64,000 bases of DNA from Microbispora hainanensis. GTDB taxonomy: Bacteria; Actinomycetota; Actinomycetes; Streptosporangiales; Streptosporangiaceae. Both the position numbers and the translations under genes were made by a program. Position 1 is the first letter of the stretch; every line of letters starts with the position of its first letter. The stretch is taken from positions 7,254,001 to 7,318,000 of the forward strand of contig NZ_CP108086.1 of NCBI RefSeq assembly GCF_036186745.1, given 5' to 3'. The notes below the pieces were generated by a model. It worked only from the letters and a program-made list of their open reading frames with translations, made no database searches and was not told the origin of the DNA. Positions 1-8,965 of the stretch are shown one piece after another.

Positions 1-2
1 TC

Positions 3-368
3 ACGCCGGGCTGGGCCGACGGCTCGTTCGGCGTCAACGCCAAGTCGGCCCACCAGGCCGAGGCACTCGAACTGGTCAAGTGGATGGCGACGCCGGAGTT
101 CGGGCAGCTCTACGCGAGCGAGCTCAAGCAACTGTCCGCGGTTCCCGGGGTCACGCCGTCCGACCCGCTGCTGGCCGAGTTGGCGAAGAACTACGCCGCC
201 AACGGCGCGCCGTACACGCTGCTCGTCGACTTCCGGTACGGCCAGCCGAACGGTGACGCGGTCTTCCGCGACGAGGTGCAGAAGATGCTGGTCGGCCAGA
301 CCGATCCCAAGGCGGTCGCCGAGAGCGTGCAGAAGGGCGTCGAGCAGTGGTTCAAGCCGGGGAACTGA
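3..368 (+). CDS. Sugar ABC transporter substrate-binding protein, C-terminal part (partial)
   Basis: The reading frame is open from the window edge to the TGA at 366-368, so the N-terminal signal and most of the protein lie outside. The visible ~121 residues have the helical C-terminal look of extracellular family 1 solute-binding proteins: a 'KWMATPEFGQLY' segment where the protein discusses a helix typical of the last lobe, and a C-terminal amphipathic helix ending 'VEQWFKPGN'. It is followed directly by two MalF/MalG-type permeases, which is the usual order for carbohydrate importers. The binding-protein role therefore rests mainly on context; the sugar cannot be deduced. Confidence 0.75.
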   Translation, partial: TPGWADGSFGVNAKSAHQAEALELVKWMATPEFGQLYASELKQLSAVPGVTPSDPLLAELAKNYAANGAPYTLLVDFRYGQPNGDAVFRDEVQKMLVGQTDPKAVAESVQKGVEQWFKPGN

Positions 369-1363
369 GCACGCCCCGACGCTCGCCCGGACGGTTCCCC
401 GCCCGGTCGTCCGCCCGGTTCTCCCGTCGTCGCGCGGCACGCACCGGCGGACGCCGCCGCTACGTGCCGCGGTGGCGGGTGCTGGCCGTCTTCCTGCTGC
501 CCGCGCTCCTGCTCTACTCGGTCTTCATCGTCTATCCGCTGGTCACCGCGCTCGAATACAGCTTCTTCGAGTGGCGCGGGATCCGGCAGACGGGGTTCGC
601 CGGGCTCGCCAACTATCGCGACCTGTTCGGCGTCTACCCCTACGACCAGCAACTGTGGCGGGCGTTCGGGCACAACGCGCTGTTCTTCGCCGGGACCATG
701 CTGATCCAGAACACGGTCGGGCTGCTGTTCGCCCTCCTGCTGTTCCGTTACCGCCGCGGCAAGCGGTTCCTGCAGGCCGCGTTCACCACGCCCTACCTGG
801 TCGACCCGCTGGTCGTCGGCTACCTGTGGAGCCTGCTGCTCAACCCGACGTTCGGCCCGGTCAACTCGCTGCTGGAGGCGGCCGGGCTGGACTCGTGGGC
901 GCTGCCCTGGCTGGGCGACACCCGTACGGCGCTGCCGGTGGTCATCGTGGTCAACGCCTGGCAGTGGGTGGGCTTCCCCATGCTGCTGTTCTCCGCCGCG
1001 CTCGCCGGGATCCCGGCCGAGTATCACGAGGCGGCGCGGGTCGACGGCGCGTCGGCCTGGCAGGCGTTCCGGCGCGTGACGCTGCCGCTGCTCACCCCGG
1101 CGATCGGCGTGGTGAGCGTGCTGACGTTCATCGGCAACTTCAACGCCTTCGGGCTGGTCTACGCGATGGCCGGGTCGACCGGGTCTCCGGCGGGCTCGAC
1201 CGACGTGCTCGGCCTGCTGTTCTACCGGGTCGCGTTCGTGGAGGGCGGCACGGAGGCGATCGGCCGGTCGTCGGCGCTGGCCGTGCTGATGTTCGTGTTC
1301 ATCTTCGGGGTGTCGCTGCTGGCCGGTTCCTACTTCCGCCGCCGCGAGCGGAGGCTGCTGTGA
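347..1363 (+). CDS. Carbohydrate ABC transporter permease (MalF/UgpA-like)
   Basis: Integral membrane subunit of a sugar importer, 338 aa from the GTG at 347. After a very Arg-rich N-terminus (about residues 5-45) there is a hydrophobic segment (VFLLPALLLYSVFIVYPL) and several more membrane spans. The cytoplasmic EAA loop that docks on the ATPase is clear (EAARVDGASAWQAFRRVTLP, around residues 228-247). The GTG at 347 overlaps the binding-protein gene by 22 nt; a shorter start at GTG 464, just before the first membrane span, is also possible. The stop overlaps the next permease start by 4 nt, so the genes are translationally coupled. No ATPase subunit is encoded here; MalF/G systems often share one encoded elsewhere. 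Confidence 0.88.
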   Translation: MVQAGELSTPRRSPGRFPARSSARFSRRRAARTGGRRRYVPRWRVLAVFLLPALLLYSVFIVYPLVTALEYSFFEWRGIRQTGFAGLANYRDLFGVYPYDQQLWRAFGHNALFFAGTMLIQNTVGLLFALLLFRYRRGKRFLQAAFTTPYLVDPLVVGYLWSLLLNPTFGPVNSLLEAAGLDSWALPWLGDTRTALPVVIVVNAWQWVGFPMLLFSAALAGIPAEYHEAARVDGASAWQAFRRVTLPLLTPAIGVVSVLTFIGNFNAFGLVYAMAGSTGSPAGSTDVLGLLFYRVAFVEGGTEAIGRSSALAVLMFVFIFGVSLLAGSYFRRRERRLL

Positions 1364-2190
1364 CGGCGCGGGGCCGGGCTCCGGGGCGGGTCGCCGTCCA
1401 CCTGCTGCTGTGGGGCTACGCGGTCGTCGCGCTGCTGCCGCTGGTCGTCATGCTGCTCAACTCGCTGCGGCCCACGACCGAGATCTTCACGACGCCGCTG
1501 GGGCTGCCGGCCTCCCCCACGCTGGACAGTTACGCCCGGGTGTGGACGGAGGCGTCGTTCAGCACCTACCTGCTGAACTCCCTGGCCGTCACCTGCGGCG
1601 CGGTGCTGCTCGGCACGGCGGTCTCCGCGCTGGCGGCCTATCCGCTGGCCCGCTACGACTTCGCCGGCAACCGGCTGCTCGGGGCGTACTTCCTGGCGGG
1701 GCTGATGCTGCCGATCCGGCTGGGCCTGGTGCCGATCTTCTACCTCATGGACTCCATGGGCCTGATCGACTCGCTGCTCGGGCTCACGCTGCTGTACGCC
1801 GCGTCGGGAGTGCCGTTCTGCATGTTCGTGCTGTCGGCGTTCTACCGTTCCCTGCCCGGCGAGCTGGACGAGGCGGCCCGGATCGACGGAGCCGGGGAGT
1901 TCCGGATCTTCGGGCAGATCATGCTGCCGCTCGTGCGGCCCGCGCTGGCATCGGTGATGCTGTTCCAGTTCGTGCCGCTGTGGCATGAGTTCCTCTACCC
2001 GCTGGTGCTGCTGCGCTCCGACGAGAAGTTCACGATCCCGCGCGGGTTGTCGCAGTTCTTCGGCGAGTACACGACCGACTGGTCGGCGCTGTTCGCCGGG
2101 CTGGTCCTCGCCACGGCGCCGCTGTTCGTGCTGTTCGTCCTCGCGACCAAGCAGATCATCGCCGGGCTGACCGCCGGCATGAGCAAGTGA
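1360..2190 (+). CDS. Carbohydrate ABC transporter permease (MalG/UgpE-like)
   Basis: Second membrane subunit of the importer, 276 aa. The GTG start overlaps the upstream TGA (GTGA), which decides the start against a much longer open frame that runs back to 253. About six membrane segments; the EAA loop is present (DEAARIDGAGEFRIFGQIML, about residues 168-187). The C-terminus IIAGLTAGMSK is typical of MalG-type permeases, whose tail contacts the ATPase. The gene ends the operon and is followed by a strong hairpin at 2214-2252. Confidence 0.9.
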   Translation: MTARGRAPGRVAVHLLLWGYAVVALLPLVVMLLNSLRPTTEIFTTPLGLPASPTLDSYARVWTEASFSTYLLNSLAVTCGAVLLGTAVSALAAYPLARYDFAGNRLLGAYFLAGLMLPIRLGLVPIFYLMDSMGLIDSLLGLTLLYAASGVPFCMFVLSAFYRSLPGELDEAARIDGAGEFRIFGQIMLPLVRPALASVMLFQFVPLWHEFLYPLVLLRSDEKFTIPRGLSQFFGEYTTDWSALFAGLVLATAPLFVLFVLATKQIIAGLTAGMSK

Positions 2191-2213
2191 GGCAGAAACG
2201 CGCCGGAAAGCCG

Positions 2214-2252
2214 ATCGCCGGCGGGCCGTCCCCCCAGAGGCCCGCCGGCGAT
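2214..2252. terminator. Perfect 14-bp hairpin between convergent genes
   Basis: Arms at 2214-2227 (ATCGCCGGCGGGCC) and 2239-2252 are exact reverse complements with an 11-nt loop. The hairpin lies between the stop of the permease operon (2190) and the stop of the protease gene on the other strand (2264), so it can serve as a terminator for both. There is no U-run, which is common in high-GC actinomycetes. Confidence 0.75.
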
Positions 2253-2263
2253 GATCGTGGGCG

Positions 2264-3562
2264 TCAGCCCGCGGACTGCTCCGCGAGCGCGGCGGTGATG
2301 GTGTTCTCCTTGCCTGCCCGGGTGAAGGTGATCGTCACCTTGTCGCCGGGGCGGGAGCTGCGGATGGTGCCGACCAGCGCCTCGGCGCTGTCCACCACCT
2401 TGTCGTTGATCTTGGTGATCAGGTCGCCCTCCTGGAGGCCGGCCTTCTCCGCCGGGCTGCCGGCCGTGATCGAGCTGACCACCGCGCCGGACGCGCCGCC
2501 GACCGCGTCGGCCACGCTCACCCCGAGGAAGGCGTGGGTCGCCTTGCCCGTCTTGATGAGCTGGTCGGCGACGAGCTTCGCGGTGTTGATGGGGATCGCG
2601 AAGCCCACGCCGATGTTGCCGGAGCTGGAGCCCGAGGTGGCGATCGCCGTGTTGATGCCGACGACCTGCCCGCTGGTGTTGACCAGCGCGCCACCGGAGT
2701 TGCCGGGGTTGATCGCGGCGTCGGTCTGGATCATGCCACCGATCGTGTTGCCCTGGCTCTGCGGCTGCTGCTGCCCCATCCCCCAGGGGAACTGCGGCTG
2801 CTGCTGCTCTTCCGGCGCCTCGGTCAGCGTGCGGTCGAGGGCGCTCACGATGCCGGAGGTGACCGATCCCTCCAGGCCGAGCGGGCTGCCGATCGCGAGG
2901 ACCCCGTCGCCGACCTGCAGCTTGTCGCTGTCGCCCAGCGAGGCGGGGGTCAGGCCCGACACGCCCTGCGCCTGGATGACGGCGAGGTCCGTGGTGGGGT
3001 CGGTGCCCTTGATGACGGCGTTGGCGGTCTTGCCGTCGCTGAACTTCACGGTGACCGTGCCGCCGCCCCCGCCGCCGATGGCCACCACGTGGTTGTTGGT
3101 CAGGATCAGGCCGTCGGCCGACAGGATCACGCCGGACCCTTCGCCGCCGGCCGTGGCGGTCTTCACCTCGATCGACACCACCGATGGCATGATCGCCTTG
3201 GCCACCGCGGCGATCGAGGTGCTGGAGGAGTTCGCCACTCCCTTGACGACCGGGCTCGCGATCACCGTCTGCCCGCCGTTCACGCTGTTGGCGACGAGGG
3301 CCCCGATAACCCCGCCGCCCAGTGCCACCGCCACGAGGGCGAGGCCGGCGCCCGCCTTCTGGCGCGCGCTCAGCGTGCCCTTCCGCGCCGGAGGCGGCGG
3401 AAACTGCGCCGTGTCGAAAGGTCCGCTCCCGTACGCGCCATACGACTGGTACGCCCCGGTGTACTGCCCGTGCTGCGGCGGAGTGCTTCCGAACTGGCTC
3501 CAGCCGTGACCGGGGATTATCTGGGTGTTCTCGTCGCCGGGAACGTGCTCAGGTGAGCTCAT
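2264..3562 (-). CDS. HtrA/DegP-like membrane-anchored serine protease with PDZ domain
   Basis: 432-aa trypsin-like protease (S1C) of the envelope stress type. Order: Pro/Tyr/Gln-rich cytoplasmic N-terminus, one membrane span at about residues 70-93, extracytoplasmic protease with His158 (LTNNHVV), Asp193 (TTDLAVI) and Ser290 (NPGNSGGAL), then one PDZ domain (about 350-425). All three catalytic residues are in place. The start at 3562 is preferred over ATG 3568 because a GAGGGGG ribosome site lies 6 nt upstream of 3562 but directly abuts 3568. An unusual Gln/Pro insertion (EEQQQPQFPWGMGQQQ) sits before the catalytic Ser. Family role: degradation of misfolded exported proteins; the substrate here is unknown. 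Confidence 0.93.
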   Translation of the reverse strand: MSSPEHVPGDENTQIIPGHGWSQFGSTPPQHGQYTGAYQSYGAYGSGPFDTAQFPPPPARKGTLSARQKAGAGLALVAVALGGGVIGALVANSVNGGQTVIASPVVKGVANSSSTSIAAVAKAIMPSVVSIEVKTATAGGEGSGVILSADGLILTNNHVVAIGGGGGGTVTVKFSDGKTANAVIKGTDPTTDLAVIQAQGVSGLTPASLGDSDKLQVGDGVLAIGSPLGLEGSVTSGIVSALDRTLTEAPEEQQQPQFPWGMGQQQPQSQGNTIGGMIQTDAAINPGNSGGALVNTSGQVVGINTAIATSGSSSGNIGVGFAIPINTAKLVADQLIKTGKATHAFLGVSVADAVGGASGAVVSSITAGSPAEKAGLQEGDLITKINDKVVDSAEALVGTIRSSRPGDKVTITFTRAGKENTITAALAEQSAG

Positions 3563-3696
3563 CGCCATCCCCCTCAATGGATTCGCCGGTGATCCCGGCT
3601 CTCCGCCGGTACACGTAATACGATGACGCATCGGCGATAAGGTCTCGTTAAGCGATCACTTGCGGGGTTCCCCGAGCGCCCTACGCGTACTTTATG

Positions 3697-5232
3697 TCAG
3701 CTCGTCCGAGGCCAGTACTCGTCCCTGAGCAGGCGCTTGTACAGCTTGCCGGTGGGGTGGCGGGGCAGCTCGTCGCGGAAGTCGACCGACTTCGGGCACT
3801 TGTAGTGGGCCAGCCGTTCCCGGCAGTAGGCGATCAGCTCGGCCTCCAGGGCGGGACCGGCGGCGGCCGGGTCCGCCGGCTGCACGACGGCCTTGACCTG
3901 TTCGCCCATCTCGGGGTCCGGCACCCCGAAGACGGCCACGTCGGCCACCTCGGGATGCATCGCCAGCACGTTCTCGGCCTCCTGCGGGTAGATGTTCACC
4001 CCGCCCGAGATGATCATGTACGAGCGCCGGTCGGTGAGGTAGAGGAAGCCGTCCTCGTCCAGGTAGCCGATGTCCCCGAGCGTGGTCCAGCCGCGGCCCT
4101 TGGGGTCCTGCACCGACGCGGTCTTCGCGGGATCGCCGTGATACTCGAACCTGGGACCGTCGGAGAAGTAGACCGTGCCGTGCTCACCGGGCGGCAGCTC
4201 GTCGCCCTCCTCGTCGCAGACGTGGGCGACCCCGAGCAACGGCCGGCCCACGGTGCCCTTGTGGGCCATCCAGTCCTCTGGACTCGCGTACAGGAAGCAG
4301 TTGCCCTCCGTGCCCGCGTAGTACTCGTGGATGATCGGCCCCCACCACGCCATCATCCGCTCCTTGACCTCGATCGGGCAGGGCGCGGCGGCGTGGACGG
4401 CGCAGCGCAGCGACGACAGGTCGTAGCGCCCGCGCACCTCCTCGGGCAGCTTGAGCATCTTGACGAACATCGTCGGCACCCACTGCGCGTGGGTGACCCC
4501 GTAGCGCTCGACGAGCGCCAGCGCCTCCTCGGGATCGAACCTCTCCATCACCACGACGGTCGCGCCGAGACGCTGGAACGACATGCTGTAGCGCAGCGGT
4601 GCGGCGTGATAGAGCGGCGCGGGCGACAGGTACACGCTGTCGGCCGAGGGCGCGAACAGGCCCTGGATGAGCTGGACCAACGCCCCGGGGGCCTCCAGCG
4701 GCGCCCGGCTGAGCGGTGGCTTAACGCCCTTGGGACGTCCCGTGGTGCCCGACGAGTAGAGCATGTCGGCGCCCTGGCACTCGTCCTCGACCGGTGTGAC
4801 GGGCTGCCCCGCCACCGCCTCCTCGTACGGCGTGAAGCCGGGAGCGACGCCGTCGACCATGAGCCGCAGCTCGACCCCGGGCGTCGCCTCGGTGACGGCG
4901 CTCGCGACGCCCGCGAGCCTCGCCGAGGAGATGAAGACCCGCGCGCCGCAGTTGTCCACGATGTACGACAGCTCGTCGGCCTGGAGGCGGGAGCTGATCG
5001 CGGTGTAGTAGAGGCCCGAGCGGTGCGCGGCCCACGCGATCACCAGGAAGAGCGGATGGTTCTCCAGCATGAAGGCGATGTGGTCGCCGGGCTTCAGCCC
5101 CGAGGCCCGCAGCAGGTGGGCCAGGCGGTTGGATTCCTCGTCCAGCTCGCGGAAGGTGACCACGCGGCCGGAGCCCGCCATGATCACCGCAGGCTTGTCC
5201 GGCGTCACCGCCGCGATCGCCCCAGGGTGCAT
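3697..5232 (-). CDS. Acyl-CoA synthetase (AMP-binding, FadD-like)
   Basis: 511-aa ANL-superfamily enzyme that activates a carboxylic acid as acyl-AMP and then thioester with CoA. The P-loop motif YSSGTTGRPKGV (about residues 160-171), the YYAGTEG adenylate motif, the GWTTLGDIGYLDEDG hinge region and the C-terminal PTGKLYKR lysine motif are all visible, so it should be active. It is about the normal length for the family. The chain-length or aryl preference cannot be read from sequence; it most resembles actinobacterial FadD4-type fatty acyl ligases. Start: ATG 5232 has no ribosome site but TAACGT lies 6 nt upstream (5239-5244), fitting a leaderless transcript. It stands alone between htrA-like and fic genes, all on the minus strand. 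Confidence 0.9.
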   Translation of the reverse strand: MHPGAIAAVTPDKPAVIMAGSGRVVTFRELDEESNRLAHLLRASGLKPGDHIAFMLENHPLFLVIAWAAHRSGLYYTAISSRLQADELSYIVDNCGARVFISSARLAGVASAVTEATPGVELRLMVDGVAPGFTPYEEAVAGQPVTPVEDECQGADMLYSSGTTGRPKGVKPPLSRAPLEAPGALVQLIQGLFAPSADSVYLSPAPLYHAAPLRYSMSFQRLGATVVVMERFDPEEALALVERYGVTHAQWVPTMFVKMLKLPEEVRGRYDLSSLRCAVHAAAPCPIEVKERMMAWWGPIIHEYYAGTEGNCFLYASPEDWMAHKGTVGRPLLGVAHVCDEEGDELPPGEHGTVYFSDGPRFEYHGDPAKTASVQDPKGRGWTTLGDIGYLDEDGFLYLTDRRSYMIISGGVNIYPQEAENVLAMHPEVADVAVFGVPDPEMGEQVKAVVQPADPAAAGPALEAELIAYCRERLAHYKCPKSVDFRDELPRHPTGKLYKRLLRDEYWPRTS

Positions 5233-5238
5233 AACCGA

Positions 5239-5244
5239 ACGTTA
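5239..5244 (-). promoter_or_regulatory. Leaderless -10 (TAACGT) for the acyl-CoA synthetase gene
   Basis: TAACGT matches the actinobacterial TAnnnT -10 element and ends 6 nt before ATG 5232, so transcription would start at or next to the start codon. No Shine-Dalgarno is present and no clear -35 box is seen. Confidence 0.55.
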
Positions 5245-5271
5245 CTCGGTTTGCCGTCGATGTGGTAGGAG

Positions 5272-5293
5272 TCACATCCCGATGCGGATGTGA
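5272..5293. promoter_or_regulatory. 8-bp inverted repeat between fic stop and acyl-CoA synthetase start
   Basis: Arms TCACATCC (5272-5279) and GGATGTGA (5286-5293) are perfect complements with a 6-nt loop. It directly abuts the Fic stop codon at 5294 and lies about 30 nt upstream of the acyl-CoA synthetase -10. It could end the fic transcript or be an operator for the fatty-acid gene; the sequence alone does not decide. Confidence 0.4.
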
Positions 5294-6433
5294 TCAGCCC
5301 TCCAGCGCCCGGTAGGGGTCGCGCAGCGGCGCGGCCCGCTCGGCGAACGCCGCCTTGATCTCCGTCATCTTCGGCCCCGGCGCGTAGAAGCGGCCCTTCG
5401 TCTCGCCGTACGGCTGGAGCCACCCGGTGGCCGCGAGCTCGCGCAGGTCGCGGGCGGCCTGCCCCTGGCTCAGTCCCTCGTCGGCCTGGTACATGCCCCG
5501 GCGCAGCCGCCGGGAGACGAACACCTGGTAGAGCGCGGAGACCGTGCGCGGGTGGAGGCCCTGCGCCGCGGTCCGATCCTCCAGCAGCATCCAGACCTCG
5601 CCCGCCTCGGTGAGCCGGCGCCCCACCCGCTGCGCCTGCATGTGGTGGCAGCGCAGCACGAACCGCACCCACGAGAGGGTGTCCCCGTGCGGGCTCCACC
5701 GGCGGCGTCCCACCTCGCCGAGCACGTCGTAGTAGTCGTAGGCGGTGCGGCCCTCGCCCAGCCACTCCTCGATCGAGGCGAACTCCGGCGTGGTGATCTG
5801 GTCGCGGCCGAGCACGAGCGTCTGCAGCGCACGCCCCATGCGACCGTTGCCGTCCCGCCACGGGTGGATCTTGACGAGGTTGAGGTGGGCCATGGCGGCG
5901 CGGACGTAGCTGGGCGCGCCGAGGTCGCCCTCGTTGAGCCAGTCGACCAGCTCCGCCAGCAGGCCGGGGACCTGCTCGTGGTCCGGCCCCTCGTAGACCA
6001 CCTCGCCCGTGGCGGAGTCGCGGACGTAGATCCCGCCGGGCCGCACGGTGCCCGGCGCCGCGTCCGCGTGGTGGCCGATCATCATGAAGTTGAGCGCGTG
6101 CAGCAGGCCGGCGTCGTAGCGGAAGGCCGAGGCCCGCGCGAGGGCGCCGATGTAGGTGAGCGCCTGCCGATAACCGGAGATCTCGCGCGCCACGGCCGCC
6201 GACGCCTCCAGGGGGTCCTCACCGGACATGATCGACTCGATGTCCTCGATGCTGGCGTGGTAGCCCTCGATGGAGTTGGACCCCTGGATCGCCCGCGCCT
6301 GCAACTGCCGCCGCAGCAGGCCGTCCCAGCGGTGCGGCTCGGCCAGCCGGTATCTCAGGTCCCGCCGCATCTCCTCGATCTCGGCGAGCACCTTCTCGTC
6401 CGCGGCCTCCAGTGCCGGTGTGGCGTACAACAT
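5294..6433 (-). CDS. Fic family protein with C-terminal winged-helix domain
   Basis: 379 aa. Fic enzymes transfer AMP (or another nucleotide moiety) from NTP to hydroxyl groups of target proteins. The core motif HPWRDGNGRMGR begins at His190 and is complete. The autoinhibitory (S/T)xxxE(G/N) motif is present as SNSIEG at about residues 52-57, so this is a class II enzyme with the inhibitory helix N-terminal to the Fic core. The last ~80 residues (LSQGQAARDLRELAATGWL...) look like a winged helix, suggesting DNA binding. Start: ATG 6433 is chosen because the MLYATPALEAADEK beginning is typical; an in-frame extension to 6493 would run through the palindrome. The target protein is unknown. Confidence 0.9.
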   Translation of the reverse strand: MLYATPALEAADEKVLAEIEEMRRDLRYRLAEPHRWDGLLRRQLQARAIQGSNSIEGYHASIEDIESIMSGEDPLEASAAVAREISGYRQALTYIGALARASAFRYDAGLLHALNFMMIGHHADAAPGTVRPGGIYVRDSATGEVVYEGPDHEQVPGLLAELVDWLNEGDLGAPSYVRAAMAHLNLVKIHPWRDGNGRMGRALQTLVLGRDQITTPEFASIEEWLGEGRTAYDYYDVLGEVGRRRWSPHGDTLSWVRFVLRCHHMQAQRVGRRLTEAGEVWMLLEDRTAAQGLHPRTVSALYQVFVSRRLRRGMYQADEGLSQGQAARDLRELAATGWLQPYGETKGRFYAPGPKMTEIKAAFAERAAPLRDPYRALEG

Positions 6434-6446
6434 CTGACCAGAACAG

Positions 6447-6490
6447 CATGGACGAATCATCCAGTCAAACGACTTGATGATTCGTCCATG
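6447..6490. promoter_or_regulatory. Long palindrome overlapping the fic promoter (putative operator)
   Basis: A perfect 15-bp inverted repeat, CATGGACGAATCATC at 6447-6461 and its complement at 6476-6490, with a nested AGTC/GACT stem in the 14-nt spacer. On the minus strand it contains TTGACT (6468-6463) and, 17 nt on, TGTTCT (6445-6440), which ends 6 nt before ATG 6433. One palindrome arm fills the -35/-10 spacer and the other lies upstream of -35, the classical repressor geometry. The Fic protein's own winged helix is a candidate ligand. The hairpin also sits 11 nt after the metQ stop and may end that transcript. Confidence 0.6.
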
Positions 6491-6500
6491 CATGTGCGCG

Positions 6501-7346
6501 TCAGGACGCGGGGATGACCGAGCCCTTGAACGTGTCCTCGATGTACTTCTTCACCTCGGGGCCGGTCAGCAGCCCGGCCAGCGTCTTCACCCGCGGGTCG
6601 TTCTCGTGCCCCTGTGCGACCACCAGGCCGTTCGCGTACGGGTTGCCCTCGGCCTTCTCCAGCACCAGGGCGTCGGACGACGGGTTGAGGTTCGCCTCCA
6701 GCGCGTAGTTGCCGTTGATCACGGCGGCGTCCACGTCGTCGAGCGAGCGCGGGAGCTGGGCGGCCTCCAGCGGGCGGAAGGTCAGGTTCTTCGGGTTGCC
6801 GGTCACGTCGCGCTCGGTCGCGGCGGTGCCCACGCCGTCCTTCAGCGTGACCACGCCGTTGTCGGCGAGCAGCTTGAGCGCCCGGCCGAGGTTGGTGGCG
6901 TCGTTGGGCACGGCGACCGTGCCGCCCTGCGGCAGCGAGGCGAGGTCCTTGACCTTCCTGGAGTACAGGCCGAGCGGCTCCAGGTGCACCGGGGCGACGA
7001 AGCTCAGCTTCGTGCCCTTGGAGGCGTTGAAGTCGTCCAGGTAGGGCTTGTGCTGGAAGTAGTTGGCGTCAAGCTGGCCGTCCTGGAGCTGCAGGTTGGG
7101 CTGCACGTAGTCGCTGAACTCCACGATCTCCAGCTCCAGGCCCTTCGCGGCGGCCAGGTTGTCGGCCACGTACTTCAGGATCTGCGCGTGCGGCACCGGG
7201 CTCACCCCGACCTTGAGCGGGGCGTCCGCCGCCGCGGCCGCGCCGTCCGAGGACGAGGGCGAGGACGTGGAAGAGGACGAGGACCCGCAGGCGGACAGCA
7301 CGAGCGCGACCACGGCGGCGATGACGAGGCCGAGCGTTCTACGCAT
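6501..7346 (-). CDS. metQ: MetQ/NlpA-family substrate-binding lipoprotein
   Basis: 281 aa, lipoprotein signal with lipobox LSAC (Cys at about residue 20) followed by a Ser/Ala linker, then the NlpA fold (KVGVSPVPHAQILKYV, FSDYVQPNLQL, QHKPYLDDFN). It captures methionine (or a related sulfur compound) outside the membrane and hands it to MetI. A GAAGGAG ribosome site lies 6-8 nt before the ATG. It is the last gene of metN-metI-metQ, 21 nt after metI. Methionine versus other amino acids is inferred from family. Confidence 0.92.
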   Translation of the reverse strand: MRRTLGLVIAAVVALVLSACGSSSSSTSSPSSSDGAAAAADAPLKVGVSPVPHAQILKYVADNLAAAKGLELEIVEFSDYVQPNLQLQDGQLDANYFQHKPYLDDFNASKGTKLSFVAPVHLEPLGLYSRKVKDLASLPQGGTVAVPNDATNLGRALKLLADNGVVTLKDGVGTAATERDVTGNPKNLTFRPLEAAQLPRSLDDVDAAVINGNYALEANLNPSSDALVLEKAEGNPYANGLVVAQGHENDPRVKTLAGLLTGPEVKKYIEDTFKGSVIPAS

Positions 7347-7367
7347 GAGAAGACTCCTTCAGAGGGA

Positions 7368-8024
7368 TCAACGGTGGGAAAGACGGCGGGCGACCGCGTC
7401 GCCCACGGTCTGTGCGAGCTGCACCACGACGACCAGGACGACCACGGTGACGACCATGAGCGTGGTCTCGAAGCGCTGATATCCGTAGCGGACGGCGAGG
7501 TCGCCGAGGCCGCCGCCGCCGATCACCCCGGCCATGGCCGAATAGGAGATCAGCGTCACGACGGTGACGGTCAGCCCGGCGACCAGGCCGGGCAGCGCCT
7601 CGGGCAGCAGGACGCGCGCCACGATCGTCACGCGGCCCGCCCCCATCGCCTCGGCCGCCTGCACGACGTCGCGGCCCACCTCGCGCAGCGCCGTCTCGAC
7701 CAGCCGGGCGAAGAACGGCACCGCGCCGATCGTCAGCGGGACCACCGCGGCGGCGGTCCCGATCGTGGTACCGGTGAGCAGGCGGGTGACCGGGATGACC
7801 GCGATCATGAGGACGATGAAGGGCAGCGACCGCCCGACGTTGACGACCAGCCCGAGCACGCGCCGTACGGCGGGCGCGGGGAACAGCCCGCCCCGGTCCG
7901 TCCCGGCGAGGCAGACGCCGAGCGGCAGCCCGAACAGTACGGTGAACAAGGTGGACCAGCCCACCATCACGGCGGTCTGCCCGGTGGCCTCCCACAGCAG
8001 GGGGCTCATCTCCGACCAGGTCAT
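7368..8024 (-). CDS. metI: Methionine ABC transporter permease MetI
   Basis: 218-aa membrane subunit of a D/L-methionine-type importer, normal length for MetI. Five hydrophobic segments (e.g. [32 protein letters not shown]) and the EAA-type cytoplasmic loop ([17 protein letters not shown]) that contacts MetN. The ATG overlaps the metN stop by 4 nt, so the two are co-translated in 1:1 manner. Confidence 0.92.
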   Translation of the reverse strand: MTWSEMSPLLWEATGQTAVMVGWSTLFTVLFGLPLGVCLAGTDRGGLFPAPAVRRVLGLVVNVGRSLPFIVLMIAVIPVTRLLTGTTIGTAAAVVPLTIGAVPFFARLVETALREVGRDVVQAAEAMGAGRVTIVARVLLPEALPGLVAGLTVTVVTLISYSAMAGVIGGGGLGDLAVRYGYQRFETTLMVVTVVVLVVVVQLAQTVGDAVARRLSHR

Positions 8025-8965
8025 GCGTCCTCCTCCACCAGCAGCCCGCGCTCACGCAGCTCCGCGAGGGCGGCGGCCGCGCCGGCTCCGGTGATCCGCA
8101 GCCGCAGCCGGCCCGCCGGGACCCCGGCGACCTGTTCGACCGCGCCCGCGACGACGGCGACGTCCACGTCGTGCGTACGGGCGAGTCGCGACAGCAGGGC
8201 CGGGTCCGCCGCCAGGGCGACCGTCACGGCGCCGGGCTCGGCGGGCGGCAGCGGGAACAGCTCGGCCGCCAGGCGCGACCCGGGGGTGGCGAGCAGCTCG
8301 GGGATGGGGCCCGCCTCGGAGATCCGCCCGTCGCTCATGATCGCCACCGAGTCGCAGACGGCCTTGATGACGTCCATCTCGTGGGTGATGAGCAGGATGG
8401 TCAGCCCCAGCTCGCGGTTGAGCCGCCGGAGCAGGGCGAGGATCGACTGGGTCGTGGCGGGGTCGAGCGCCGAGGTGGCCTCGTCCGACAGCAGCACCGA
8501 CGGCTCGGCGGCGAGCGCCCGCGCGATGCCGACCCGCTGCTTCTGGCCGCCGGACAACTGCGCCGGGTAGGCCCCGGCGCGGTCGGCCAGGCCCACGAGG
8601 TCGAGCATCTCCGCGACGCGCCGGGCCCGGGCGGCCCGGCCGACGCCCATGACCTCCAGCGGGAAGGCCACGTTGCCCGCCACCGTGCGTGACGACAGCA
8701 GCGCGAAGTGCTGGTGGATCATGCCGATGCGCTGGCGGGCCCGGCGCAGGTCGGCCGCGCCGAGGGCGGTCAGCTCGCGTCCGTCCACCGTGACCACGCC
8801 CTCGTCGGGACGTTCGAGCAGGTTGACGCAGCGCAGCAGGGTGCTCTTGCCGGCGCCGCTGCGCCCGAGCACGCCGAAGACCTCGCCCTTGCCGACGTGG
8901 AGGTCCACGCCGTCGAGCGCGACGACGTCGCCGTAGGCCTTGCGCAGGCCGGAAACGGTGATCAC
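8021..8965 (-). CDS. metN: Methionine ABC transporter ATP-binding protein MetN
   Basis: 314-aa ATPase. Walker A GRSGAGKS, signature [16 protein letters not shown], Walker B followed by the switch His (LLITHEMDV), and a C-terminal NIL domain (about residues 240-314) which in MetN binds methionine and inhibits transport. The GTG at 8965 has AGAAGGAC about 6 nt upstream; an open frame extends to 9091 but has no ribosome site and overlaps the Cys-Cys leader frame. First gene of metNIQ, probably controlled through the upstream leader. Confidence 0.92.
   Translation of the reverse strand: MITVSGLRKAYGDVVALDGVDLHVGKGEVFGVLGRSGAGKSTLLRCVNLLERPDEGVVTVDGRELTALGAADLRRARQRIGMIHQHFALLSSRTVAGNVAFPLEVMGVGRAARARRVAEMLDLVGLADRAGAYPAQLSGGQKQRVGIARALAAEPSVLLSDEATSALDPATTQSILALLRRLNRELGLTILLITHEMDVIKAVCDSVAIMSDGRISEAGPIPELLATPGSRLAAELFPLPPAEPGAVTVALAADPALLSRLARTHDVDVAVVAGAVEQVAGVPAGRLRLRITGAGAAAALAELRERGLLVEEDA

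Noticed and set aside
253-1359. Upstream extension of the second sugar permease gene
   Set aside because: The frame is open but overlaps the first permease fully; the GTGA overlap at 1360 gives the natural start.
3569-3696. SigE-type promoter (GGAAC) for the HtrA-like gene
   Set aside because: A GGAACC is present but no convincing -10 at the right distance could be fixed.
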